Source: Colius striatus (taxonomy: Eukaryota > Chordata > Aves > Coliiformes > Coliidae). Taken from it: a stretch of 64,000 nt of DNA. The notes below the pieces were generated by a model that saw only the letters and a program-made list of their open reading frames with translations, was not told the origin of the DNA and searched no databases. The DNA lies in the NCBI RefSeq assembly GCF_028858725.1, contig NC_084790.1, positions 88,785,496 to 88,849,495 on the forward strand. The letters run 5' to 3'. Numbering within the stretch: the stretch's first letter is position 1; each line of letters opens with the position of its first letter. This document shows, one piece after another, positions 36,101-45,000 of the stretch. The position numbers and the translations under genes are program-made.

Positions 36101-39100
36101 CTGTTGAACACATCTCCAGTTACTTAAATTGCTAGAGGATGAGAACAAGCTAAAATGACAATGGTGCAACTGATCTGCAGTGCAATCACAGTTGCTTCCA
36201 AGAGTTTGCAAAGTGAACTCCAGTTTTCACAAGAACACAGGACTCCAGATTTAATATCGCTTCCCCCTTCAACGTTTTGATTCACCATCTCCTAAAGTGT
36301 ACTGGATTTTGCTGGGATGGAGTTAAATTTCTTCATTGTAGATTGTATGGGGCTATGGTTTGGATCTATGACGAAAATGGTGTTGTTAATACAGCAATGT
36401 TTCAGATATTGCTTACACTGCCTCAACATCTGTTCTGCATCATACAGTCCCTCAGCAGCAAGCAGCCTAGGGGTGCACAAGCTGTGAGGCGAGTCCCTGG
36501 GACAGCTGACCCCAATTGACCAAGCAATATCCCAGATCATTTGGCATCATGCTCAGCAATAAAAGCCAAGTGGAGGAGGAAGAAGGTGGGGACACTCAGG
36601 TATGGCATTTGTCTTCCCAAGTCATTGTTATGCACAACAGAGTCCTGGGGATGGATGATCATCTGCTTGACAACAGGAAGCAGGGAACCAGTTCCTTGTT
36701 TTGCTTGACTTCAGCGTGCAGCTTTTGCTTTACCCACTAAACGGTGCTTATCTCAAACCACGAGTTTTCCTGTTTTCACTCTTCCAATTTTCTCCCCCAT
36801 CCCATGAGGAGGAGTGGTGTTTGTCTGCCTACCAGTGTTAAGCCACAACATAAAGGAGTATACTACCCCACTAGGCAGACGATCAGCTCTTACGAAAACA
36901 TGACTTGTGCTTCAAGAATTCAAGAAATAACTTCGTTGTCAGTTTGCAGTGACAGGGGAGGGTGGCACTTTGTTGTCAAAAAACACCACCACAACCAAAC
37001 TCTGTGTTTCTTTTCCTTCATCACATAGACTGTAATAACAACATGACAGTATACTGGTAATAAAAATACACCAGCATTTCCACCTCTCAGCAATGCAGTT
37101 TGGTTAGCTTAACTGCTTCAACATCAGTACTACTGGCTCAGTACTACTGGAACACTTTAATGACATCTTCTTACTTACTATTTCTGCTTAACAACAGTAA
37201 CACTGAGTTAGTTCAGAGAGAACCTACATGTGTTCTGCACATAAAATGAACAAACAGCTCCACTTCAAAGCATTCACAAGCTAAATCCAAGTCTAATCTA
37301 CCTTAGAGCACAGCAGATAGCTACTAACAAAAGGATCCAATGGCAATGATTGATAGGCAGTCCAATATCTGCTGGGGATCATCTCTGGACGCAAGTACAT
37401 ACAAAAATGTACTAGAGAATCTAAAGTGAGGAATAACTTGTCAATTTTTTTGCTTTCAAAGGTCACAGGAAAGATGTGCTGTAAACTCTTGTGATGCTTA
37501 GCATGGTTCTTACCATTTCAGGTGTTCAGAGCTATGAAATTATACTTCTCTTTTTAAAAAGCTCTTGTCACTACTTCTACAGAGAAGTAAAAATTCAACT
37601 CTAGTACAACCTACAGTCTTAAAAGGAAGAGAAAAAACGCTTTGCAGTGTTTAAGGCAGCATCATAAGTAGGGTGCTTTGAGTTGGCACTACTATATCAA
37701 GTCTACTTATGGATTCAAGTATATTGGCTTGAGGACTAGTTACAGCACCAAACATCTTCCAGTGAACACACTGAAATATCAAGAAGAATTTCTCCATACT
37801 GGGACTCTAGAAGGTAGTTGAACATCTGCTACTTTCTGGTCAACACCAAATAAAGTCTTACAAACTCCAGTACTGGAGACATGGCTACAGACACGACTAA
37901 AACTTTTGTTTCGACTAGAAGTGACACATCATCACTTTCTAAAAAAAGGGTTTCTAACCACACTGACTAAACGTGGCATAAGCCAAGTAGCAGTGCTATC
38001 AAAGTTCTGAGAAACAGTGCTGTTCAGGTGCAATTCTTTGGTAGATGGCACATTCACCCGGCTCAATTACACCACTATCCATATTCATGCCAGATTCAGA
38101 ACAAAAAGACAAAATCAGATTCAACAGTTCTTAGTAAGCTGAACAATACTCTCTATGTACTGTGTTTGAAGACCAGAAACTTAAACACCACCTTTGGCCT
38201 TTTAACTTCTATACATGATCAAGTCTGCAGTACACCAAAAGCCATCTGTAGGAGAAAAGCTGGTGTATCTACAAAAACCTACCTAAAAGCAAGCCAAATT
38301 GGGGCAGGAAAAGGAAAACAAAAGCAAAGCAGATCTACTATGTATTGTTAAAAGTTCTCCAGGACCATTCCAGACTGGAAACCTTGTAAATCAAACCAAC
38401 AACTGCAACCCCATCTGCTACGGAATTCTTGCTGCTGAAATAAACAGGGCAGGTTTCTTCCAAGAAAGAAGAGCATCTCTGAAGACAGACACAGAAACTT
38501 TTGTTTCCACAGAGTCATTTTTTAGCAGAATATGCCTCTTCTAAATCACACGTCTTCAAATATAGCAGCATTTCAAATTGTGCACAGACACTCCAAGTTT
38601 CGGGTTGTACATACGTACAAGGCACCTTCCTTCCACACCAGCCTTCAGTGGCAATTCATTACATGTTATGCTTCACCTTTCAAGCTTTAAAAAAAACCAA
38701 CCACAAAGTGTGAAAGAGTCTTGTAAAAGTCCTAAAAGTAAAACTTTATTATTTCAATTTATCCCTTTGAAGTGAAGGGGGAAAGAGTAGGAAAATAACA
38801 TCCCTTTTCTTTCTCCCCCATAAAGTTATAGAAAGGAAAGGCAGTAAATTAACTTACAACGTTTGCTAGAAGTTTGCTTCTGACTAACCTTTCCATCGTT
38901 GTCAAAGGAATCAAAGAAGATCCCAACACCATTCCATTTGTCAGCTGCCCCAAACACAGGACCTTCCAAGCCTTGCTCTTCTGTGAACCAGATTGCCTAG
39001 AACAGAACGCAAGAAGGAGTGGCCAGTCAACACTCACTTTTTAAAGCACACCTTGTTTTCTTTCAGACAGATCAAACCCCTCAATGCATACCAATCCATC

Positions 39101-41559
39101 AGCTCCGATGCGGCCTCTTCCTGTAACCCGAAAGGTCACTTCGACTTCCCAAAATTCAAACACTGACTTGTTTTTCGTCCACACTGACCCTCTTTGGCTC
39201 TTCAAAGATGTTGTTATACGAATCTGATCTGCGCTTGGTATGGCATCTAGAAAGGAAAGAAACCAACCCAAATATATGAAAGGGAAGGGTTCAACAAGGA
39301 CAAGTGCAGAGCTCTGCACCTGGGGAACAATCCCCTGCACCAGGACAGGCTGGGGGTGACCTGCTGGAAAGCAGCTCTGCAGAGACAGACCTGGCAGTGC
39401 TGACAGACCTGAGCAGCAACGTGCCCTCGTGGGCAAGAAGCCAATGGCAGCCTGGGGGCATCCAGCAGAGTGTGGGCAGCAGGGCCAGGGAGGTTCTGCT
39501 CCCCCTCTGCTCTGCCACATCTGCTGAGGCCTCATCTGGAGTCCTGTGTCCAGTTGTGGGCTCCCCAGCTGCAGAGGGACAGGGAACTGCTGCAGAGAGG
39601 CCAGTGCAGGGCCAGCAAGATGCTCAGGGCACTGGAGCATCTTCCTTGTGAGGAAAGGCTGCGGGACCTGGGGCTGTTTAGTCTGGAGGAGACTGAGGGG
39701 GGAGCTCATTAATATTGACAAATATCTCCCTGGTGGGTGTCAGGAGGTTGGGGCAGCACTTTTTTTCTGTTGTATCCAGTGACAGGACAAGGGGTGATGG
39801 GATGAAGCCGGAACACAAACAGTTCCATTGAAACATCAGGACAAACTGTGTCAGTGTTTGAGTGAGGGAGCCCTGGCCCAGGCTGCCCAGGGAGGGTGTG
39901 GAGGCTCCTTCTCAGGAGGTTTCCAAACCCACCTGGACACGTTCCTGTGTGACCTGATCTAGGTGGGAGCTGCTTCTGCAGGGGGTTGGACTGGATGTTC
40001 TCTAATGGTCCCTTCCAATTCCCACCATTCTATGATTCTATGAAAGTATTGCAAGTGCTTAAAGTAGACAATGAACAAATCATCTAAACTTACAAAATTT
40101 TCTAGTGTCCTCTATCAGACAGCAGTTTTCAAAGTAACTTGTTAGTGGTGTACTCAACTACTTGGGAGCAGGGGGGGGGAAACCCTCAACTCCCTACACC
40201 TTTACTTTCCACAGCTTGGTTACTACTGATTTACAGAACATTTAATCACTTTCTATTTGGGACCACAAATTACAACCTAAATAGAACACTGGCCTTGCTG
40301 TCAAGTTGTGTATTAAATTCATTAAAGTTTGGAAAACACAAATCAGGTTTAGCTCTCTGCTGTATCCCAGGTGACTTCTCACAAACCACAGATTTCCATT
40401 CTGCCCTTTAAAAACACATGTTCTAACGTGTTTAAAAGAACAATAGGCATATATTTAGAAAAATGCATTTGCTTGTGTTAACATTTATTTTCCTTAAAGA
40501 AGCAGGAGAAAAGCTCATCTGTAGGCAGTTTCCTTGGTGTCACTTGTAGCATGATATCAAAGAGCCACAAAATTAACATTCACGAATCAACTAATAGAAA
40601 CTAAGTTAAAGTCTGTCCAAAAAATGGAAACATAGCAGAAGTTACTGCAGAGCAAGGACACGGAGGCAGAACCTCATGCACAGCAATGCACTGTACGTGG
40701 CAGGGGGACGTACAGAACAAGAGGTGCCTTTGCGAGTACGATCAATCCCTTAACCCTTGCTACAGAGGACACATAAACCACACTCGACAAAGCCGTACTA
40801 GCCACGGCACAATTTTCACCTCAAGGTCTCTGCTCAGTTCGTGTAACGGGCCGTGCAGCGGCACAGCCCCGCGGCCGCTCTGCCCGGCAGTGACACATCA
40901 TCACTGCCATTTGGGAGCCTCAGCTCGCAGCGCCCAATGGCCCCGGGAGCCTTGCGACGGCCCCTCAGCGACACCGGGGTCGGCCGGGCTGACGTTTCAC
41001 CGCCGTCACATCTCCTCTGTCCCTAAGGGACACCTGCGGGACGGGGCCCGGAGGGCGCGCGGGACGGCGGTGGGTGACGGCCCCGCGGCAGGTCCGGCCG
41101 ACAGAGACAGACGCGGGGGAAGGACGCGGGGATCGCGGCCGACCTGTCCCCCCGGGCCACGAGGGCCCCGCCGCTCCCACACGCCGGTCCAGCGGCCCCT
41201 GGAACCCCGCCGAGCCTGGCCTGTCCCGCCGGCCCCGGCCATCTTCGCCGCTGCGCCCCGGCCACGGCCTGTGCCGGCTGCGGCCCGCACCGCCCCCTCC
41301 GGCGAGGGAGCCGCAGGCCCCGCTCGCCCCCCGCACAGCACTTACTGCCCGTGTGCGCCCAGAACGGCACCGTCCCATCCGCCTGCACCAGGTGCGGTCC
41401 CTTGAAGCTGTACTTGTACTCGAAGCGGCGGTGCGGCGGAGCCGCCCCCGCGCCCGCCTCCGCCGCGTCCCCGAGGGCGAGCGGCAGCCGGCCGAGGGCG
41501 AGCAGCGCAGCGGCGACAAGGGCCGCCGCCAGGCCGCCCCGCTGCTCGCGCGCCGCCAT
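18098..41559 (-). CDS. LMAN1: LMAN1 (ERGIC-53), complete coding region in 13 exons
   Basis: LMAN1 is a mannose-binding L-type lectin that cycles between ER and Golgi. In other vertebrates it carries cargo such as coagulation factors V and VIII together with MCFD2. Joining the 13 exons listed below gives 1533 nt: 510 amino acids plus a stop, the same length as the human protein, and every junction keeps frame. Order of parts: signal peptide (residues 1-30), L-type lectin domain (about 44-270), coiled-coil stalk (about 275-430), membrane segment (about 478-498) and a 12-residue cytosolic tail ending KKFF. Ligand residues D121, D152, F154, N156, H178 and D181 are present. The lectin-domain pair C190/C230 and the oligomerising C466/C475 are also present. 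The start at 41559 has A at -3 and G at +4. Identification rests on my recall of the family sequence and on frame consistency; no alignment was run. Confidence 0.97.
19434..19555 (-). CDS. LMAN1: LMAN1 exon 12: oligomerising cysteines and membrane segment
   Basis: Residues 459-498 plus two bases. [11 protein letters not shown] holds C466 and C475, which form interchain disulphides in the family. A hydrophobic membrane span follows ([20 protein letters not shown]). The acceptor TTTTAG|CCATCT is preferred because it starts a full codon matching the preceding exon's phase 0 end. Confidence 0.97.
19699..19890 (+). repeat. CR1 3'-end fragment
   Basis: Forward CR1 end with GAGGGAGCCCTGTCCCAG, CACCTGGACACGTTCCTG, GATCTCTAAAGGTCCCTTCC and a decayed terminal ATTCTACGATACTC. 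In LMAN1 intron 11, antisense to the gene. Confidence 0.9.
20469..20622 (-). CDS. LMAN1: LMAN1 exon 11: stalk
   Basis: A 154-nt exon with [28 protein letters not shown] and [19 protein letters not shown]. The acceptor is TTGTTTCAG and the donor ATG|GTAATT. Confidence 0.97.
21545..21673 (-). repeat. CR1 3'-end fragment, divergent subfamily
   Basis: Reverse CR1 tip with GGGTTGGAAGGAACC followed by CAGGGACA(C)TTTCCACT and CCAACCTGGCCCTGAAC. In LMAN1 intron 10. Confidence 0.85.
23998..24068 (-). CDS. LMAN1: LMAN1 exon 10: coiled-coil stalk
   Basis: A 71-nt exon encoding [20 protein letters not shown] and then NEI, plus two bases. The acceptor is CTGCCAG and the donor AAG|GTAAAT. It is more divergent from mammals than neighbouring exons. 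Confidence 0.93.
24131..24172 (-). repeat. CR1 tip inside the 132-bp LMAN1 intron 9
   Basis: AGAATCACAGAATGGTGGGG and GGTTGGGAGGGACCTGC are the terminal ~40 bp of CR1. It takes up about a third of a very short intron. Confidence 0.85.
24201..24394 (-). CDS. LMAN1: LMAN1 exon 9: coiled-coil stalk
   Basis: A 194-nt exon carrying [20 protein letters not shown] and [10 protein letters not shown], the most conserved block of the stalk. The acceptor is TTCCTTAG and the donor ACAG|GTAAA. The first two bases complete an Ala codon with the last base of exon 8. Confidence 0.97.
24395..25751 (-). other. LMAN1: LMAN1 intron 8, GC-AG type
   Basis: It begins GCAAGT right after CCAG and ends CCTTAG. GT donors nearby give a frameshift and an early stop, so the GC dinucleotide at 25750-25751 (minus strand) must be the donor if the exon 8-9 junction is as in the family. 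Confidence 0.9.
25752..25884 (-). CDS. LMAN1: LMAN1 exon 8: coiled-coil stalk, GC splice donor
   Basis: A 133-nt exon encoding the first part of the stalk, with [19 protein letters not shown] and a Gln/Pro-rich end. I placed the acceptor at TTTTAAAG|CC because it alone keeps frame with exon 7 and restores the family length. A nearby CAG ten bases further in would shift frame. The donor reads CCAG|GCAAGT, a GC donor. Confidence 0.93.
26042..26740 (-). repeat. CR1 3' fragment, ~0.7 kb
   Basis: Reverse-oriented CR1 from the terminal octamer (CATAGAATGGTGGGGG) through the 3' UTR into the C-terminal end of the ORF2 region. It lies in LMAN1 intron 7 and is in the same sense as the gene. It closely resembles, in opposite orientation, the copy at 39288-40042. 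Confidence 0.95.
27147..27205 (-). CDS. LMAN1: LMAN1 exon 7: end of lectin domain
   Basis: A 59-nt exon encoding [20 protein letters not shown], the last lectin strand and the start of the stalk linker. The donor is GTA|GTAAGT and the acceptor AATGCAG. Confidence 0.95.
27539..27662 (-). CDS. LMAN1: LMAN1 exon 6: lectin domain, second disulphide cysteine
   Basis: Residues 214-254 plus one base. It contains [19 protein letters not shown], with C230, the partner of C190, and [12 protein letters not shown]. The acceptor is CTTGTAG and the donor GCAG|GTAAC. The 7-kb intron 5 upstream of it holds the nested LINEs. Confidence 0.97.
28160..28265 (+). repeat. Older CR1-like LINE, 5' part (endonuclease fragment)
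   Basis: The forward frame reads [20 protein letters not shown] then EVIVGIHC, which matches the endonuclease block [20 protein letters not shown] and following residues of the younger copy nearby. An endonuclease fragment before an ORF1 start cannot belong to the same element, so it belongs to an older one. Confidence 0.65.
28268..31912 (+). mobile_element. Near full-length CR1 LINE, degenerate
   Basis: A 3.6-kb CR1 in LMAN1 intron 5, antisense to LMAN1. In order: the ORF1 esterase region (28397-28690, [13 protein letters not shown]), the ORF2 endonuclease (about 29246-29650, with [11 protein letters not shown] and [17 protein letters not shown]), the reverse transcriptase (about 30000-31300, with [39 protein letters not shown] and [11 protein letters not shown]), the C-terminal region, and a 3' UTR ending in the CR1 octamers TTCTATGATTCTATGA. 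Frame changes and stops separate the parts. The reverse transcriptase FADD box reads FPAG, so it is inactive. The left end is approximate. Confidence 0.93.
31913..33565 (+). mobile_element. Older CR1-like LINE, 3' part
   Basis: Resumes directly after the younger CR1 with an endonuclease segment [20 protein letters not shown]. Then come a connector ([13 protein letters not shown]), [15 protein letters not shown] and the reverse transcriptase region with [17 protein letters not shown] and FTDDAELG. Many stops and frameshifts. It stops at about [10 protein letters not shown] without a CR1 3' UTR, so this copy is truncated or was later deleted. Confidence 0.8.
34721..34820 (-). CDS. LMAN1: LMAN1 exon 5: lectin domain, first disulphide cysteine
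   Basis: Residues 180-213, containing D181 of the calcium site and C190 within [16 protein letters not shown]. The exon ends in TYYQKTLT, followed by GTAAGTAC. The acceptor is GCATAG. Confidence 0.97.
35529..35590 (-). CDS. LMAN1: LMAN1 exon 4: lectin domain
   Basis: A 62-nt exon for residues 160-179 plus two bases of N180. It contains KNNPG, GNNGQ and YDHQ; the functional H178 is here. The acceptor is TTTTCTAG and the donor CAGAA|GTAAGT. Confidence 0.96.
36298..36850 (+). mobile_element. Solo LTR, ERVL-like, with 5-bp target duplication
   Basis: A 553-bp element beginning TGTACTGG and ending CACAACA (TG...CA), flanked on both sides by TAAAG (36293-36297 and 36851-36855). Inside are blocks I recognise from bird ERVL-type LTRs: GCTGGGATGGAGTTAAATTT, TATGGGGCTATGGTTTGGAT, GGGACAGCTGACCCCAATTG, GTTTGTCTGCCTACC and a late GAGTTTTCCTGTTTTCAC. 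A TATA-like CAATAAAAGCC lies near 36555. No internal retroviral sequence remains. In LMAN1 intron 3, antisense to the gene. Confidence 0.9.
38889..38996 (-). CDS. LMAN1: LMAN1 exon 3: calcium site of the lectin domain
   Basis: Residues 124-159 in phase 0 at both ends. It carries GLEGPVFG and [16 protein letters not shown]152, F154 and N156 of the calcium/mannose site are intact. The acceptor is TTCTAG and the donor AAG|GTTAGT. Confidence 0.97.
39092..39246 (-). CDS. LMAN1: LMAN1 exon 2: lectin domain
   Basis: Residues 72-123, including [12 protein letters not shown] and the strand [16 protein letters not shown], which carries the sugar-binding D121. The acceptor is TTTCTAG and the donor TTG|GTATGC. 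Intron 2 to its left is only 95 bp. Confidence 0.97.
39288..40042 (+). repeat. CR1 3' fragment, ~0.75 kb
   Basis: Forward CR1 from GGTTCAACAAGGACAAGTGC to the terminal TTCTATGATTCTATGA. In LMAN1 intron 1, antisense to the gene. Same subfamily as the copy at 26042-26740. Confidence 0.95.
41346..41559 (-). CDS. LMAN1: LMAN1 exon 1: signal peptide and start of lectin domain
   Basis: This exon encodes residues 1-71 plus the first base of N72. It opens with an Ala/Leu-rich signal peptide, then an Ala/Gly linker, then the conserved lectin opening [17 protein letters not shown]. The donor is GGGCA|GTAAGT. It lies in the CpG island and is very GC-rich, unlike the rest of the gene. The N-terminal 40 residues are the only part that diverges strongly from mammals. 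Confidence 0.97.
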
Positions 41560-41608
41560 CTTGGCCCGTGCTGCGGGATGCCCGGCACAGCCAACAGGGC
41601 GCCGCGCG

Positions 41609-41650
41609 ATTGGCCGAGCGCGGGGGCCGGGCGAAGGCCGGGGCGGGGCG
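41609..41650 (-). promoter_or_regulatory. CCAAT box and GC box upstream of LMAN1
   Basis: CCAAT occurs on the minus strand at 41609-41613, 50 bp from the start codon. A GC box (GGGGCGGGGCG on plus) lies at 41640-41650. The CCAAT is closer to the ATG than usual, which implies a very short 5' UTR or a different role. The bases nine positions after it (CCCTG) do not match the CCACG of a canonical ER-stress element. Confidence 0.4.
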
Positions 41651-42060
41651 GCGCCGCCAGCTCGGGATCGGCCCCGGGATCGGCCCCTGCCCTCGGCCCG
41701 CCCGGCCTCCGCCCCGCCGCCTCCCGCCTGCGCCGGGCCGTGCCGCTGAAGGCGGTAACCGGCGCTACCTCTGATGGCGCGGGCGGCCCGTGCCTCCGCC
41801 CGCTCGGCTGCCCGTGCGCTCGTGGCGGGCGTGCCGAAGCGGTCGCGGGCTCGGCCCCGCGGGATGGCCGTGCCCTGGGAACGGAGCGGGCCCGGAGAGT
41901 CCCGGGCTCGGCGGCTGGGAGAGAGGGAGCCAGGCTGGCGGCGGCTCCGAGCCGCCCCGGCCCCGCCGCGTCCCTGCGCTGTGCCCTCAGCGGTGCGGGC
42001 GGCCGTGGGCAGCGGGGCCGGGGCGGGCCCCGGAGGCCGTTTGCAGGGCTGTAGGGGATG

Positions 42061-45000
42061 AACAGGCTGCAGAGGGGTGAATAATCCGTAAATAATCCTT
42101 TACTCGGCTAAGGTCCCTCTTACGCGGGCTCTTGTTTCTTCACTTTTAATGGGAAATCCTGCGGAAGAAGCGATAGGGTCTCCCACAGCACACGGGGCTG
42201 TCCTGCAACGGCAGCCCGCAAGCAAAGCGGCAGTGCTGGGACACTCACCCTCGGCAACGCGAGCTGACAGCGCTGGAAGCTGGTTGTGACCCAGACACTG
42301 CTTCAGACAGGGTCGGGCTGTGAAAGGTGAGAAGCAGGAGGCTGGTTGTGGTTTGGCAGCATGCAGTGCCTCAGAGCACGGCAGCCCCCATGCCCAGAGC
42401 GTGCTCCTGTTAAACCTAGAGCTTTCTTGCTTAAATACCATCGATTGCTCTAACAACCTCATTCCAGAAGAAAATAATTACCAGCAGCGTTTTGTTTCAG
42501 TTTGTTTTCACCCTTGTGTTTTGCTCTACCTTTTTCATAGACATCTGTTTCTATCATGCCTTCTTTTCCTTTTACCTCGTCGGTGTGCATTAGCGATTTC
42601 AGAGTCAGTGAGCAGGTTCAGAACCTTCTAAAACAGAGGGTGACCCTGGAGCTGTTTAGGAGAGTTTAAATGGCACACATCTACTTCAGCACAGGTAAAG
42701 TAAAACCTGAGGTATTCACTGGGAAAGGCACTTTCTCAGTTACACAAAGAGCTAAGCAATTGTACTGATTGGAGATGTGCAACCAAAATATTTCTGAGGT
42801 AAATTTTAGAAGAACTTACAAAAGTGTCTTGAGTATTCTTGGTAAGTTAATACGTGTAAATATAAAGAAGTACTCGATGTTTTGTGTAGTATGTTCCATC
42901 CAACTGTATTCTAAAGTGTCTCTAAATGACTTAGAGTATGTTTTACTTTTGTAGAGTAAATGTGTGGGAGATGTTAAGGAGTCTTTTTTTTGACAGCCTG
43001 CTAGACACAGAAAGCTCATCTATTTGTCTGCTCTTTAAAGATATATATAGTGCTTATTTCAGGTAAAGTTATAGAGCATTGGAACAATACCTTATACTGC
43101 AGTTCCTTCAGGAAGGTGAAATGGTGTGTATGTGTCAGAGATGTAAAGAGAACAGTGTGAAGCCCTATCCTGTGTATTTCATACATTTGGTAGTAACCTT
43201 GGAACTTGCTGTGCCATTTAAAACACTGGTAAATGAGGTGCTGAGGGACACGGGTTAGTTTAGGGATGGGCCTGGCAGTGTGAGGTGAGGGATGGGACTC
43301 AATGATCTTCAAGGACTTCTCCAACCTTAATGATTGTGAAATAACTGAGCCACACTGAAGAGGCTGCAAACCCAACAGCACTAGCTGTGAAACAAATCTC
43401 TTACTCACTCACCCACACTCTTAAGCAGGTTTGAAATTCTGCCCCTTAGAGGCACTGGCATAGAGGCAATACCTGATTTAAGAGAACAGATGCTGTACTG
43501 CATAACTTTATGATGTTACATTAAATTGCCTCATCCTATTAATAGGTAAAGAACATTGTGCAGCTACTTTTTGCATTTATCTTTCTTGCTACCAAGTCTT
43601 CTATCATTTGACGGATCCTTCCCCTTTGTTTTATATAATTCTTCATAGTTGCTTCATAGTTGTCACAGAGCACACAAAGCTGCACAGTACTTGACAGCAG
43701 TCCAGAGCCAAGGAACAGGATTTCCCAGATCACCATATGGTTATTTCTCATTTACCATACTGTCACTTAGGCTGTGTAACCTCTCTGCAGTCTTACCTTC
43801 CTTTTGCTATTCCTCTCTTCCAAATTATTCTGTTCATTTTTGCCACAGGAAACTGACAAGTTTTTTCATTGCAACTAAGAGTTGAAACTGTTCCTCTCTC
43901 TCTTACTGTTTCCCTTTTATTAGGATCTTGAAATGGAGCATCTTGTAGGCTATAAGGCATTATTGCACAACTATATTTTTATCTTATTCCAAGAAACAGA
44001 TCAAACGGATATAAACCAAAGAAATAAACCAGGGACGAAGATTAAAAAGCTCAAGAGAAGCTGAAGGCAAATCTCAAATGTTTGGGACCTCCAGAATTTG
44101 TTTTCTAGCTGATTGTCTTCACTCCATGAAACAATGTCAATCTCATGGTACAACAAAGTCAGACTTTTTAGAGCAGGTCTCTCTCTGGTTCTCACACCTT
44201 TGTTCCCCTGTTAGCTCTGCTATAAGAGAAACCAATCCCAGCTTGCTGCAGCCTAGGAGCTCAGCATTCTTTTAGGTGGTAAAATGTCCTCTTTTTCTAC
44301 TCCTCCTCTCCTCTAACCTACACAAAGGCAGACTAGATGCCACAGCACTAGAGAGAGATAAGGATAATTGTCTCGTTCCTTTGTCCCAGGGGGAATCTGT
44401 GCCAGGCTTCTCTGGCCCTTCAGACACCTGGATCTCCAGTTCTGTCCTTTCAGCACCATTCTATTTTTTTTCAGTCTGATTTCTTATGGTAGCCATGAGT
44501 TTCCCACAAGGAATATGAAGATCAGGCCCATGCTTCTGACCATTCCTTCTTCTCCTTTTGGGAGAAGGAAGCTCGTTTCCTTATGCCTTCCAGCTTAGAG
44601 GAGGCTGGAAAGGAGGAGGCAGGTGGCTGAACATCAGTAGTCCTGCGTTCCATCACTGTAATTCCCCATGCCTTGACTGTAAAGGCTGAAGTAAGGGAGG
44701 GATCGATGTCATGAAGTGCTTTCTACGTTCTTATGATTGTTGGAACAAAGTAGTCAAAATGCTTGGGAAGCCCCCTCCCACCCCCAGGTATCACAGGGCT
44801 CACCAGTCCTGCTAATGAGGTGTTTTTTTCCAGTGAAAATTAAATGTATAGAACCTAATACTCCAAGGGAGGGAAATAAGGGGTTTATGCATGTTTGTGT
44901 GTGTGCTGACCTGAAGATCTAGGTTGCTTTCAAGAATCTGGTTGGCATCCAAAGATTCAATTGTAGTTACTAGGATGTGTTAGCAATTATGCATAGAGGA

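Larger units (their letters stand above)
18135..41345 (-). other. LMAN1 introns, contents
   Basis: Twelve introns from 95 bp (intron 2) to 7.1 kb (intron 5). Repeats seen: CR1 fragments in introns 1, 7, 9, 10 and 11; nested LINEs in intron 5; a solo LTR in intron 3. A T-rich/GT-rich stretch lies at about 32310-32390, and a 13-base T run starts near 23196. I see no further gene in these introns on either strand. Confidence 0.8.
40850..42060. promoter_or_regulatory. CpG island, LMAN1 promoter
   Basis: A sharp rise in G+C with abundant CpG begins about 700 bp inside intron 1 and ends about 500 bp upstream of the LMAN1 start codon. The flanks are ordinary AT-rich sequence. The plus-strand ORFs here (up to 326 codons) are an effect of the GC content. 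A divergent non-coding transcript is possible but nothing in the sequence demonstrates one. Confidence 0.85.

Noticed and set aside
39041..39721. 226-codon minus-strand ORF ending in LMAN1 exon 2
   Set aside because: Only the last part is LMAN1 exon 2. The rest is antisense CR1 read through the intron; the acceptor at 39247-39248 starts the exon.
41596..41613. ER-stress response element (CCAAT-N9-CCACG) in the LMAN1 promoter
   Set aside because: CCAAT is present, but the distal half is CCCTG, not CCACG, and the site is too close to the start codon for a confident call.
41074..42054. 326-codon plus-strand ORF and several other long ORFs on both strands
   Set aside because: They lie in the CpG island, where high G+C removes stop codons. 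The proteins are Ala/Arg/Pro/Gly-rich without domains, and only the LMAN1 exon 1 frame matches a known family.
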